From positions 2,101,275-2,165,274 of the forward strand of contig NZ_CP047047.1 of the NCBI RefSeq assembly GCF_030408575.1: a stretch of DNA of 64,000 bases, given 5' to 3'. The notes below the pieces were generated by a model. It was not told the origin of the DNA and did no database searches. It worked only from the letters and a program-made list of their open reading frames with translations. This DNA is from Corynebacterium auris. Its GTDB lineage: Bacteria; Actinomycetota; Actinomycetes; Mycobacteriales; Mycobacteriaceae. Numbering within the stretch: position 1 is the stretch's first letter; each line of letters begins with the position of its first letter. A program made the position numbers and the translations under genes. Of the stretch, positions 34,033 to 43,361 are shown in pieces.

Positions 34033-35748
34033 GTGGACTTTGTCAAGACCCTGGCCTGGGCAGCCGCACCCTACAGCGGCCACATCGTGGCGGCGGTGGC
34101 GTTGCAGGTTGTGACCGTGCTGGCCACGCTGTACCTGCCGGACCTCAACGCGCAGATCATCGACGAGGGCATCACCCAGGCCGATATCCCTTATATCTGG
34201 CGTGTCGGTGGCGTCATGCTCGTCGTCGCTCTCGTCCAGGGTCTCGCGGCGATCGGCGCCGTGTGGTTCAGCGCGCGCACCGCCATGGGCACCGGGCGTG
34301 CTATCCGCCGCGCCGTCTATAGCCGCGTGAACGGTTTTAACGCCGAGGACCTCGCCCGCTTTGGCACCCCCACCCTGATCACCCGCGGCACAAACGACGT
34401 GCAGCAGATCCAGATGACGTTCCTGCTCTTCCTTGCCCTCATGGTGCCAGCGCCCATCATGGGGGTGGGCGGCGTGGTCATGGCGCTGCGCCAGGGCGCG
34501 GGGCTGTCCTGGATCGTCGCCGTCGCCATCGCGGTGCTCTTCGCCGTCGTCGGCGTGCTCGTCGCGGTGCTGATGCCCATGTTCAAGGCGATGCAGGCCC
34601 GCCTCGACGCGATCAACGGGGTGCTCCGCGAGCAAATCGCGGGCGTGCGTGTGGTGCGCGCCTTCGTGCGCGAGGAGCACGAGACCGAGCGCTTCACCGA
34701 CGCCAACAGGGCGATCACGCGCGTGTCGTTGAACATCGGCCGCGTCTTCGTGCTGCTTTTCCCGCTGATCATGCTCATCCTCGACTCCGCCATCGCGGCC
34801 GTCGTGTGGTTCGGCGGTCAGCGCGTGGGCCAGGGTGAGATGGAGGTCGGGGCGCTCACGGCGTTCATCCAGTACATCATGCAGATCCTGGTCGCGTTCG
34901 TCATGGGCACGTTCATGGTGATGATGCTGCCGCGCGCCCTCGTGTGCGCGCGCCGCGTCCGGGAGGTGCTGCTCTACGAGTCGGTCGCCCAGCAGCGCCC
35001 GCGCACCGCGCGCCCCGCCACCAACGAGGGGGTGGTGGAGTTCCGTGGGGTGTCCTACAGCTACCCGGGGGCGGAGGAGCCGGTGCTCCACGACATCTCG
35101 TTCACCGCCCGCCCCGGCACCACCACCGCGCTCATCGGCTCGACGGGCGCGGGCAAGTCCACGCTGGTCTCCCTCCTTCCGCGGCTGCGCGAGGCCACGA
35201 GTGGGCACGTGCTTATCGACGCCACAGATGTCACCGCCCTCGACCGCAGCGACCTGGTCCAGCGCGTGTCCATGGTGCCCCAGAAGCCGTACCTGTTCTC
35301 GGGCACCGTGGCCTCCAACCTGCGCATGGGCAACCCGGACGCCACGGACGCCGAGCTGTGGGAGGCGCTCGACACCGCGCAGGCCGAATTCGTCGAGGAC
35401 CTCGACATGCCCATCTCCCAGGGCGGCACGAACGTCTCCGGAGGCCAGCGCCAGCGCCTGTGCATCGCGCGGATGCTGGTGGCGCGGCCAAAGGTGTACA
35501 TCTTCGACGACTCCTTCTCGGCGCTCGACGCCATCACGGACGCGAAGGTGCGCGAGGCGATGCAGGCCTACACACGGGACGCGACGGTGTTGGTGGTGGC
35601 GCAGCGTGTGGCGTCGATAAGCAATGCCGACCAGATCCTCGTGCTCGAGGCGGGCAGGATCGTCGCGCGGGGCACGCACGACGAGCTGCTGGACAGCAGC
35701 AGCACGTACCGGGAAATCGTGGCGTCGCAGCAGGAGGTGAGCGCGTGA
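34033..35748 (+). CDS. ABC exporter half-transporter, degenerate-site subunit
   Basis: A 571-residue ABC exporter half: six-helix membrane domain (about 1-310), then nucleotide-binding domain with Walker A GSTGAGKST (369-377), an intact signature VSGGQRQR (468-475) and Walker B IFDDSFSALD. The catalytic Glu after Walker B is replaced by Asp493. With the next gene it forms a heterodimer of the TM287/288 or BmrCD kind, exporting drugs, lipids or peptides; the cargo is unknown. GTG start at 34033 with AGGAAAGG upstream. Its stop overlaps the start of the partner by 4 nt. Confidence 0.9.
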   Translation: MDFVKTLAWAAAPYSGHIVAAVALQVVTVLATLYLPDLNAQIIDEGITQADIPYIWRVGGVMLVVALVQGLAAIGAVWFSARTAMGTGRAIRRAVYSRVNGFNAEDLARFGTPTLITRGTNDVQQIQMTFLLFLALMVPAPIMGVGGVVMALRQGAGLSWIVAVAIAVLFAVVGVLVAVLMPMFKAMQARLDAINGVLREQIAGVRVVRAFVREEHETERFTDANRAITRVSLNIGRVFVLLFPLIMLILDSAIAAVVWFGGQRVGQGEMEVGALTAFIQYIMQILVAFVMGTFMVMMLPRALVCARRVREVLLYESVAQQRPRTARPATNEGVVEFRGVSYSYPGAEEPVLHDISFTARPGTTTALIGSTGAGKSTLVSLLPRLREATSGHVLIDATDVTALDRSDLVQRVSMVPQKPYLFSGTVASNLRMGNPDATDAELWEALDTAQAEFVEDLDMPISQGGTNVSGGQRQRLCIARMLVARPKVYIFDDSFSALDAITDAKVREAMQAYTRDATVLVVAQRVASISNADQILVLEAGRIVARGTHDELLDSSSTYREIVASQQEVSA

Positions 35749-37688
35749 GTGAGCCGATGACCGACGAGCAGCTCGCGGACTACGAGGAGCGCATGGCCGG
35801 CGACGAGTGGGGCGGCAAGGCGCCGCGCCAGGCCAAGCGCTTCTGGCCGTCCGCGATGCGGCTGCTGCGGCTGCTGGAGCCCTACAAGGTGAGCCTCGTG
35901 TTCGTCTTTCTTATGAACGCTGCCTCGGTCGTGCTGGCCGTCTACGCGCCGCGCGTTCTGGGGTTTGCCATGGACGTCATCTTCAGCGGCGTGGTCTCCC
36001 AGCAGATCCCGGCGGGGGTGAGCGAGGAGGAGGCCATCGCGGGCCTGCGCGAAAGCGGGCAGGACCGCTTCGCGGACATGGCGGAGGCGATGGACCTGCG
36101 CCCCGGCGAGGGCATCGACGTCGACAGGCTGCGCGCGCTCGTGGTCACGCTGCTGCTGCTGTACCTGGCGTCGAGCGTGCTCATGTGGGCCCAGGGGGCG
36201 ATCCTCAACCGCATCACCATGGCCACGGTCTACCGGCTGCGCCAGGACGTCGAGCGGAAGCTCAACCACCTGCCGCTGAACTACTTTGACACGCGCCAAC
36301 GCGGCGACGTCATGTCGCGCACGACCAACGACGTGGACAACGTCCAGCAGGCGCTGCAGGAGACGCTCTCCCAGCTGTTCAATGCCGCGCTGATGCTCGT
36401 GGGCATCATCGGCATGATGTTCTGGATTTCGTGGCAGCTCGCCCTCATCGTCTTGCTGTCTATCCCGCTCACGGCCGTTGTCATCGCCGTGGTGGGCACG
36501 CGCAGCCAGCGCCAGTTCACCGCGCAGTGGCGCTCCACCGGGGACCTCAACGGCCACGTCGAAGAGTCCTTCAGCGGCCACGAGGTCGCCCTCATCTTCG
36601 GCCGCACCGAGGCGCTGCGCGAGGACTTCGACGAGAAGAACACCTCGCTTTTCGACGCCGCATCGAAAGCCCAATTCCTCGCGAACTCCATGCTCCCCAT
36701 CATGCAGTTCATCTCGTACCTGTCGTACGTGCTCATCGCCGTCTTCGGCGGACTGCGCGTCGCCTCCGGCGCCCTCACCCTCGGCGACGCCACCGCGTTT
36801 ATCCAGTACTCGCGCCAGTTCAACCAGCCCCTCGGCGAACTCGCCGGCATGGCGCAGATGCTCCAGTCCGGCGTGGCCTCCGCCGAGCGCATCTTCGAGT
36901 TCCTCGACGCAAAGGAGGAACCCGCCGACACCGCCACCGCCGCACCCCCCGCGGTGCGCGGCGACGTCCAGTTCCGCGACGTCGCGTTCTCGTACACCGA
37001 CGACCCGCTCATCCAGGACCTCACCCTGCACGTTCGCCCCGGCCAGACCGCCGCCATCGTCGGCCCCACCGGGGCGGGCAAGACCACCCTGGTCAACCTG
37101 ATCATGCGCTTCTACGACGTCGACTCCGGCTCGATCCTCCTCGACGGCACCGACATCCGCGACATGCCGCGCGCCGGCCTCCGCTCGAACATCGGCATGG
37201 TGCTCCAGGACGCGGTGCTCTTCGAGGGCACCATCATGGACAACATCCGCTACGGCCGCCTCGACGCCACCGACGAGGAGGTCCTCGAAGCCGCGAAGGC
37301 GACCTACGTGGACCGCTTCGTGCGCTCCCTGCCGGAGGGATACGACACCGTGGTGGACCAGGACGGCGGCTCCATCTCCGCCGGCGAGCGCCAGCTAATC
37401 ACCATCGCCCGCGCCTTCCTCGCGCGCCCCGCCGTGCTCATCCTCGACGAGGCGACGTCCTCCGTGGACACGCGCACCGAGGTGCTCGTACAGAAGGCGA
37501 TGAACGCGCTGCGCTCCCAGCGCACCAGCTTCGTCATCGCGCACCGCCTCTCCACCATCCGCGACGCGGACCTCATCCTGGTCATGCAATCCGGCCGCAT
37601 CGTGGAACGGGGCATGCACGCCGAGCTCCTGGAACGGCGGGGCACCTACTACCAGCTGAACCAGTCCCAGTTCGCCGGGGAGAACTGA
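35745..37688 (+). CDS. ABC exporter half-transporter, catalytic subunit
   Basis: A 647-residue partner of the preceding gene. It has a cytoplasmic N-terminus and a membrane domain with an unusual insertion after the first helix (about residues 85-125, acidic). The nucleotide-binding domain has Walker A GPTGAGKTT (440-448), a canonical Walker B LILDEATSS with Glu569, and a non-canonical signature ISAGERQ (544-550) instead of LSGGQ. The altered signature faces the Asp493 site of the partner, so one of the two ATP sites is expected to be poorly hydrolytic. Start GTG at 35745 (GTGA overlap); ATG at 35757 is an alternative. Confidence 0.9.
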   Translation: MSEPMTDEQLADYEERMAGDEWGGKAPRQAKRFWPSAMRLLRLLEPYKVSLVFVFLMNAASVVLAVYAPRVLGFAMDVIFSGVVSQQIPAGVSEEEAIAGLRESGQDRFADMAEAMDLRPGEGIDVDRLRALVVTLLLLYLASSVLMWAQGAILNRITMATVYRLRQDVERKLNHLPLNYFDTRQRGDVMSRTTNDVDNVQQALQETLSQLFNAALMLVGIIGMMFWISWQLALIVLLSIPLTAVVIAVVGTRSQRQFTAQWRSTGDLNGHVEESFSGHEVALIFGRTEALREDFDEKNTSLFDAASKAQFLANSMLPIMQFISYLSYVLIAVFGGLRVASGALTLGDATAFIQYSRQFNQPLGELAGMAQMLQSGVASAERIFEFLDAKEEPADTATAAPPAVRGDVQFRDVAFSYTDDPLIQDLTLHVRPGQTAAIVGPTGAGKTTLVNLIMRFYDVDSGSILLDGTDIRDMPRAGLRSNIGMVLQDAVLFEGTIMDNIRYGRLDATDEEVLEAAKATYVDRFVRSLPEGYDTVVDQDGGSISAGERQLITIARAFLARPAVLILDEATSSVDTRTEVLVQKAMNALRSQRTSFVIAHRLSTIRDADLILVMQSGRIVERGMHAELLERRGTYYQLNQSQFAGEN

Positions 37689-37885
37689 GCGGAGCGGGAG
37701 TTCTGGTCACCGCATGCGCCACATTCAGTTAATCCCTGATTAATTCATGCGGAATTTTTCCGTCATTGCTGGTCATATTCCACACCGTGCATTGCCGCAA
37801 GCTGTGAGATTTCATAGAATCTTCCTTGCCATTCCCTGCCCTCCCGCTGCACACGCGGGTTAAACTCTCCGAGGTGTAACTTTCC

Positions 37886-39601
37886 ATGCCCCAGCGTTTT
37901 CCCTATCGCACCGCCATCGCCGGGTTGTGCGCTGTCGCGCTTATCGCCCCCGCCGTCGCCCCGATTGACGCCCCTGTTCCCAATGTATCCGTCGCGCATG
38001 CCGCCGACACCCGCAAAGCAGTCGAGGTTACTGGCCCAACGACCGTAGCCGTCAAGACTCCCGGCACCTACACCGCCGCGGTCCCCGGCGCTACCGACGG
38101 TCGGGTCGAGTTCTACCTCGATGGCGTTGCCGTTGCCACGGCCAACGTGGACTCCGAAGGTCAAGCAACGGCGGACATCACCCCGCTGTCCTACGGCGAG
38201 CACACCCTCACCGCCCGCTACGTCACCATAAAGAACGGGACCCCCTACACCGTCAACCCCGACGGGACCGCGACGTTCACAACCCCCTTCCCCGAAAAGT
38301 ACTCCCGCAATGCCAACGGGAACACCAATACGGACGCCGACGACTATGGCCCGTTCCTCATCAACGGCAGCGTTCACACCGCCTCCAACCCGCTGGACCT
38401 CCAGCCGGGCGCGAAATACCACCTGCGGGGCCGCATGACCGTCCGCACCAACATTTTTGGTTCCCGGATTTACGAGGCCGGCCTGAACCCCTCGCCGGGC
38501 TCCACCTATGTGGAAGGCTCGGCGTCTCGCTTCCACCCGGACAGCGGCGCAGCCGAGGCGAACATGGTCGTTAAAACACGGGCCAACGCCCGCGGCGTCA
38601 CCACCACTAACACCACCGGAGGCTTTCAACCTTCTGACTGGGGAAAGGAGCCCTGGCCCGCAGTCAATGAGGGCTATGTCGGCCTCCAGCACCGTGAAAC
38701 CTACAACGCGGGCAATGGCACCACCTTCGAGATCGGTGCCGACTTCATCGCCCCGGATGTTCCTGGGCTGCACGTGCCGCAATACGCCGCGTACAAGTAC
38801 AAGGATTCCACCCACGTCCTCGTGCCGATGAAAGAGGCAGTCTTCCGCATCGCCGCTAAGGACCTGCCAGCACGCAACGAGCTCCCGACAGAGGAACAGA
38901 GCCCGACCCCCACGACGACCACAACCACCCCCGCGGAGCCGACCACAACCACCCCCACGGAGCCGACCACAACCACCCCCACGGAGCCGACCACAACCAC
39001 CCCCACGGAGCCGACCACAACCACCCCCGCGGAGCCGACCACAACCACCCCCGCGGAGCCGACCACAACCACCCCCGCGGAGCCGACCACAACCGCACCC
39101 GCGGAGCCGACCACAACCGCACCCGCGGAGCCGACCACAACCGCCCCCGCGGAGCCGACCACAACCGCCCCCGCGGAGCCGACCACAACCGCCCCCTCGA
39201 ACCGGGATGCGGACAAGTACAACCCCATTAGGAATACGAGCCAGATCTTTTCGGCCTACGAAGGGGGTAGCTTGCCGGATCCGAGCGAGGTCATCAGCAA
39301 CGTGGAGTCGCTCCCACAGGGCACCTCAATGAAGTGGACGAAGCTTCCTACCGCCGCCGATCCTAACGGTGTGGTCACGGTGACGTACCCCGATCAGTCG
39401 ACGGATACTGTCGAGGTGTGGTTTGAGATCAGGACTCACTTGAGCTCCGCTTCCTCGGAAGGATCGAGTGACAACACAATGTTGATCGTAGGAGGCGTCG
39501 TCGTTGGAGTACTGCTTGCCCTCGGCCTCGGTGGCTTCGCGCTTGTCACCAGCCCGCAGATGTCAGAATTTTTGAACCAGCATTTCGGAATCCGGATCTA
39601 A
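37886..39601 (+). CDS. Surface protein with Ig-like, Thr/Pro repeat and Rib-like domains
   Basis: A 571-residue exported protein. Signal peptide (AIAGLCAVALIAPAVAP..., cleavage near AHA-AD), an Ig-like beta domain (about 45-115), a second domain of about 200 residues rich in Asn/Thr, an 11-fold Thr/Pro-rich 8-residue repeat (351-438), then a Rib/alpha-like domain (YNPIRNTSQIFSAYEGG... VTVTYPDQSTDTVEVWFEI), and a C-terminal membrane helix (MLIVGGVVVGVLLALGLGGFALV) with a short tail. No LPxTG motif, so anchoring is by the helix. The Thr/Pro stretch looks like a glycosylatable stalk. Probably an adhesin or envelope protein; function not shown. G+C is lower than in the flanking genes. Confidence 0.8.
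   Translation: MPQRFPYRTAIAGLCAVALIAPAVAPIDAPVPNVSVAHAADTRKAVEVTGPTTVAVKTPGTYTAAVPGATDGRVEFYLDGVAVATANVDSEGQATADITPLSYGEHTLTARYVTIKNGTPYTVNPDGTATFTTPFPEKYSRNANGNTNTDADDYGPFLINGSVHTASNPLDLQPGAKYHLRGRMTVRTNIFGSRIYEAGLNPSPGSTYVEGSASRFHPDSGAAEANMVVKTRANARGVTTTNTTGGFQPSDWGKEPWPAVNEGYVGLQHRETYNAGNGTTFEIGADFIAPDVPGLHVPQYAAYKYKDSTHVLVPMKEAVFRIAAKDLPARNELPTEEQSPTPTTTTTTPAEPTTTTPTEPTTTTPTEPTTTTPTEPTTTTPAEPTTTTPAEPTTTTPAEPTTTAPAEPTTTAPAEPTTTAPAEPTTTAPAEPTTTAPSNRDADKYNPIRNTSQIFSAYEGGSLPDPSEVISNVESLPQGTSMKWTKLPTAADPNGVVTVTYPDQSTDTVEVWFEIRTHLSSASSEGSSDNTMLIVGGVVVGVLLALGLGGFALVTSPQMSEFLNQHFGIRI
38936..39199 (+). repeat. 11 x 24-bp in-frame tandem repeat
   Basis: Eleven 24-bp units encode EPTTTTP(T/A) or EPTTTAPA. 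Units 2-4, 5-7 and 8-11 form near-identical sub-blocks, indicating recent expansion by slippage or recombination. Repeat number is expected to vary between strains. Confidence 0.93.
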
Positions 39602-40004
39602 CCGGTACTCGGTGGCACCCCGCACATCGATTTCCCTCTGAGGCGCCACCGCGCGCTGCCTGACAGCCATATGTCCGGAGTTCGCGCGGGTGGCGCCTCA
39701 GTTGTGGTGCCGGCACTTCTCCAGGCGGCCTGCCCGCGACAAGTAGTGAGAGGGCCCGAGCCCCCCTACCCGATCGCTCGCATGCACTTCCCGGTGTTTG
39801 AGCCACCACCCCTGTGCACTGCGAGTCCAACGGCTCTGAGGTGGATTGTTCGCAGAAACGTGCTTCGCGGCTGGCGCTCCCGGAGGGGTGAGATGGGGTC
39901 GCGGGTGTGGCGTTACATCAGAAAAGAGACCTATGTACGAAAAGTTTCGGGGACGTGCTCCCCCCTCCCGTACACAGGTCTTTGCTCAGAGCAGCTTGTA
40001 TGTC
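39602..40004. other. Convergent intergenic region with inverted repeats
   Basis: A 403-bp gap between the ends of two converging surface-protein genes. It contains a long inverted repeat, CTGAGGCGCCACC (39638-39650) with GGTGGCGCCTCAG (39689-39701), placed to terminate the plus-strand gene, and the minus-strand terminator listed separately. I see no gene in it. Confidence 0.6.
39920..39981 (-). terminator. Terminator-like hairpin of the 40005-42359 gene
   Basis: AGACCTATGTACG (39927-39939) pairs with CGTACACAGGTCT (39969-39981) in 12 of 13 positions, with an inner GGGG/CCCC hairpin. On the minus strand it is followed by CTCTTTTCT, supporting intrinsic termination. Confidence 0.6.
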
Positions 40005-42359
40005 CTAGATAGAACTGCCGCTGCTACCAACAGGCGTGAACGCGGTGTCGCCGACCGTGACGGACGCGCCGTCGTTGTTGGTCTTGGGTAGGACTGCGGT
40101 GACAAGGACCGCCAGCCCGGTCAGGCCCAGAATCGCGCTGATAACGGGCAGGGCCATGTCGGCCACCTTGGCTGTCTGGGGGTCGAGCGCGTTGTTGAGG
40201 AAGCGAGTGACGTTTTCCTTCACACCTGGTATCTGGGTCAGTCCGCCAAGAAGACCAACACCCCCCAAGAGGGCGCCGGCGATTGCGGCGCCAATGTCTG
40301 GAGCATGCTCGACCCTCGTGAACGTCCCCTGCTCCAGGTTCAGTGTGTACCGTACTTCCATACCATCGGCCGCAGTGACAGTAACGGTCTGCTCGGGCAT
40401 CAGATTGTCAGTCGGGCGAATAGTGATTGCACCGTTCTCGTCGGCCTTGACGTTCACGGTGTGCCCATTCTTGTCCTTCAACCCAAGGACTGTACCCGGG
40501 GCAAAAATAGGACCGTTTTCGTCGCTGATCAGGAGCTTAGACTCCGGCAGGCGGACGAAGTAGCTGACCGTGACTTCAATGATGTCCTGGCCGGGCACCT
40601 CCACTTCCACCTTGCCGGTGGTGTAGCCCGGCTTGGTGGTGTCCGGCTTCTCTGCCCAGCGGAACGTGGTGTCCGCTGGTGCGGCATCCGCGTTGGCAAT
40701 CTGGGCCTTCGCGTCCGCGTCCGCGATGTCTGCCTCGAAGTCAACAGCTGTCGCTTCTTGCTTGGCTGTGGGGGTGAAGACCGCTGCCACGCTGAAGTTG
40801 ACGGTACGCTCTGCTGGCGGCTGCCCCGGCACCACAACCCGGATCGTCCCCGTGGCGGACCCTGCCGTGGCCGTGTCGGGCTTCATCGCCCATTCGAACG
40901 TAGTTCCAGCCGGCGCGGCATCCGCGTTAGTGATCAGGTAGCTGGGGTCATCGGGTACGGATTCGCCGACGTTGACCTTCTGGGTCTCTTCGGTCACCTG
41001 GGGGATATAAACATTGGGCGCACCCGTCCCCTGAACGAAGAAACGGACGGTGATCGTGTGGGCTTGGCTGTCTGGGGTAGTCACTTTCACCGTCCCCGTG
41101 GTTTCACCAGGCTGCGTCGTGTCCGGCTTAGTCGCCCACTCGAACGTCGTTCCAGCCGGAGCACCGTCCGCGTTAGCGATGTACGCGCTCGCGGAGTCAT
41201 CGACGATGGTGCTGCCCTGCTCAACGACGACCGGGTTAGTCTGTGCGCGCGGCACCCATACGTCTTTGACATGGACCGTCACGTCGACCACGTCAGTGGT
41301 GCCATCAGGGTAGGTCACGGTGATTCGGCCGCTCTGGTTATCCCCGACCGTAGTGTGCGTCGACTCCCACTGAGCACGCGTTCCGCTCGGAAGGGCAGCG
41401 AAGTTCGCAATAACGTTTTCCGCGTTCGGGAGCGCGCCGCCACGTGCGATTGTGACCGGGCCCCCCGCCTGAGGATCGTGCGCATCGGCCATCCCAGTGG
41501 CACGTGCTTCAGTGATTGTGACGGCCGAGAACTTGTCGGCGGGGAGATTCGTACGGTTTCTCCCTGGCCAGTACGTGTCATCCTCGGACAGCCCACAGCG
41601 GATGAAGCCGTTTGCATTGACATCGCGGAACGGAACACGCGCAGACGCGTCCGCGTAGAACTGGATCGGCAGCTCCGGGCTGAAGGTGTTTGCGTCAGCC
41701 TTCGGTAGACCGGCCTGGATTTTTGCGCCGGGCTGGCCAGTTGCCTTCAACTTGAGTGTGATCTTCGGCATCGCAATGGTGAAGCTATCCCCGGCTTTCG
41801 TCGCCTCTGCGCCACCATGGGCAAACGCGTTGCGCGTGTTCTTGGACCATTTCGTCACATCCTGGCTTTGTTTCGTGGGTGCCGGGACCCACACGCGCAG
41901 CCTAGCCCCCTCACGTTCGACCTTCAACCCTTGCGCCCCTCCCTCTGCCGTAAAACTCACAAGCTCGGCGTTTTGGGGAAGCTGGTACCAGATATTCAGC
42001 TGGCTCACCCGCGTCACATTCGCGGTCACTGCCGCCCTGATACTCGCTGGAACGCTCAGTGTGCCGGCATCGATGACGTAGTCAAAAGTCTCCCCCTGAG
42101 GCACCGTGTCCGGCGCTTCAGTCTTATCCAGGGTGACCTTAAAGTTGCTGTAGCTCTTGTTCGCCGAGTTGTAGACACCCTCAACGGCGCTAGCGAAGCC
42201 GAGAGGAATGCCGCCCGGGTCCTTCAGCTGCAAGTTACACGCCAACGGCTGCTGTAGGTTCGTTTTTGTTTCTGCATGTGCGTGGGGGACTGCCACTACG
42301 CCAGCTACCAGGGCGGCGGCAACGGCTGCGGACAGGGTAGACGTGACTCTCTTGGACAC
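40005..42359 (-). CDS. Large surface protein with four Rib-like repeats and membrane anchor
   Basis: A 784-residue exported protein starting at the GTG at 42359 (GAGGAG upstream). Signal peptide VTSTLSAAVAAALVAGVVAVPHAHA; an N-terminal domain of about 270 residues with two Cys; then four Rib/YPDG-type repeats of about 80 residues, each containing the (A/T)NADxAPAxTTFxWAxKPDT or equivalent core and ending in a V-rich strand (ITVTYPDG, VKVTTPDS, IRVVVPGQ, VEVEVPGQ). A linker domain follows (EQTVTVTAADGMEVRYTLNLE), then a hydrophobic C-terminal region with a membrane helix (LPVISAILGLTGLAVLVTAVL). Rib-type repeats form a rigid stalk in adhesins, so this is probably a fibrillar adhesin or envelope protein. 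G+C is low (about 48% in one 60-bp stretch counted). Confidence 0.82.
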   Translation of the reverse strand: MSKRVTSTLSAAVAAALVAGVVAVPHAHAETKTNLQQPLACNLQLKDPGGIPLGFASAVEGVYNSANKSYSNFKVTLDKTEAPDTVPQGETFDYVIDAGTLSVPASIRAAVTANVTRVSQLNIWYQLPQNAELVSFTAEGGAQGLKVEREGARLRVWVPAPTKQSQDVTKWSKNTRNAFAHGGAEATKAGDSFTIAMPKITLKLKATGQPGAKIQAGLPKADANTFSPELPIQFYADASARVPFRDVNANGFIRCGLSEDDTYWPGRNRTNLPADKFSAVTITEARATGMADAHDPQAGGPVTIARGGALPNAENVIANFAALPSGTRAQWESTHTTVGDNQSGRITVTYPDGTTDVVDVTVHVKDVWVPRAQTNPVVVEQGSTIVDDSASAYIANADGAPAGTTFEWATKPDTTQPGETTGTVKVTTPDSQAHTITVRFFVQGTGAPNVYIPQVTEETQKVNVGESVPDDPSYLITNADAAPAGTTFEWAMKPDTATAGSATGTIRVVVPGQPPAERTVNFSVAAVFTPTAKQEATAVDFEADIADADAKAQIANADAAPADTTFRWAEKPDTTKPGYTTGKVEVEVPGQDIIEVTVSYFVRLPESKLLISDENGPIFAPGTVLGLKDKNGHTVNVKADENGAITIRPTDNLMPEQTVTVTAADGMEVRYTLNLEQGTFTRVEHAPDIGAAIAGALLGGVGLLGGLTQIPGVKENVTRFLNNALDPQTAKVADMALPVISAILGLTGLAVLVTAVLPKTNNDGASVTVGDTAFTPVGSSGSSI

Positions 42360-42698
42360 GGGGGCTCCTCTAGCTCCTTGATATACCGACCACAGGCAGA
42401 ATAACCCAAGGCTGCACACAGTACCGGCCAAGAAAGGAAGACGGGACAGCCCGGTGCGCAGTAGCACGGCACCACGCAGAAAAGTTCACGCTCCATTCAC
42501 TTTCCATCGCCGAGTAGCTTGGACACGGATCCCATATGAGCTGGCACAACGGCGCCAGCCCGCCACGCCCGGCGCACGGATAGCTCGGACCAGAAAATCC
42601 CATGAATCAAAGGTGAATTGTAACTTTTTTGTCGCCGATATGCGTGCCGGTTCCCATCGTGACCGTGATGCCGCAAGCGACTGGCTACTATAGGACAG
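42360..42698. other. Divergent intergenic region
   Basis: A 339-bp gap between the surface-protein gene and the DUF1707 gene. It should hold both promoters. On the plus strand TACTAT (42686-42691) sits 7 nt before the GTG at 42699, a leaderless arrangement. The remainder is of mixed composition with an A+T-rich patch around 42610-42640; I see no gene or clear operator. Confidence 0.5.
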
Positions 42699-43313
42699 GT
42701 GACCACCCCTTCCGGCAATTTCAGGATCAGCGACGCAGAGCGCTCCACGGCCATCGACGCCCTCGGCCAAGCGCTCGGCGAGGGCCGCCTCAGCATGGAG
42801 GAGTTCGACACCCGCTGCGAGGCCGTGGCCCACGCCCAATTCAAAGAGGAGCTCGACCCCCTTTTCCGGGACCTCCCGGCGCGCAGCGCATCCCCGACTC
42901 CCATGCAGCCCGGCGTCTACACCGCGGACGAGATCCGCAGTGCCCGTCGTCAGGGCCAGCGCACCCGCGCGGGCGTGTTTTGGCTAGGCACGTTCGCCTC
43001 CCTCGGCGGGACGATGACACTGGCTGCCGCGTCCGCATCGGCCGCATCGGCCGTCCCGCTGCTCATCATCCCCACCTTGTTTGTTCTGTTCTACGTCATG
43101 AAGGTGGGCCCCGATTCGTGGTACACCCCCAGCCTGCGCCAACTGGAGCGCCAGCGCCGCGAGCTGGTGCGCTCCCGGCAGATCGAGCTCGAGGCCGCCC
43201 AGGCCGACGAGATCGCGGCGCAGCGCGCGCAGCGCCGGCAGCAGGTGAACAAGCTCACCTCCGACGCGCTCGACGTCGCCCAGCAGACGGTCAACCGTTT
43301 CAAGAAGCAGTAG
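42699..43313 (+). CDS. DUF1707 domain membrane protein
   Basis: A 204-residue protein with an N-terminal DUF1707 domain (RISDAERSTAIDALGQALGEGRLSMEEFDTR, residues about 8-60), which is typical of actinobacterial membrane proteins of unknown role. Two membrane helices follow (VFWLGTFASLGGTMTLAAASASAA, VPLLIIPTLFVLFYVM), then a basic, Gln-rich coiled coil to the C-terminus. The GTG start at 42699 lies directly after a TACTAT -10 box, with no Shine-Dalgarno, so the mRNA is probably leaderless. It precedes the aminotransferase gene by 48 nt, but that gene has its own -10. Confidence 0.8.
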   Translation: MTTPSGNFRISDAERSTAIDALGQALGEGRLSMEEFDTRCEAVAHAQFKEELDPLFRDLPARSASPTPMQPGVYTADEIRSARRQGQRTRAGVFWLGTFASLGGTMTLAAASASAASAVPLLIIPTLFVLFYVMKVGPDSWYTPSLRQLERQRRELVRSRQIELEAAQADEIAAQRAQRRQQVNKLTSDALDVAQQTVNRFKKQ

Positions 43314-43361
43314 CCGTATTCCGGGCTTCGGGTGGGCGCGCCGTGGCTAGTATTGTGCCGT

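Noticed and set aside
39602..40004. Insertion-sequence remnant in the convergent gap with inverted repeats
   Set aside because: No transposase-like translation in any frame and no target-site duplication seen; the repeats are better explained as terminators.
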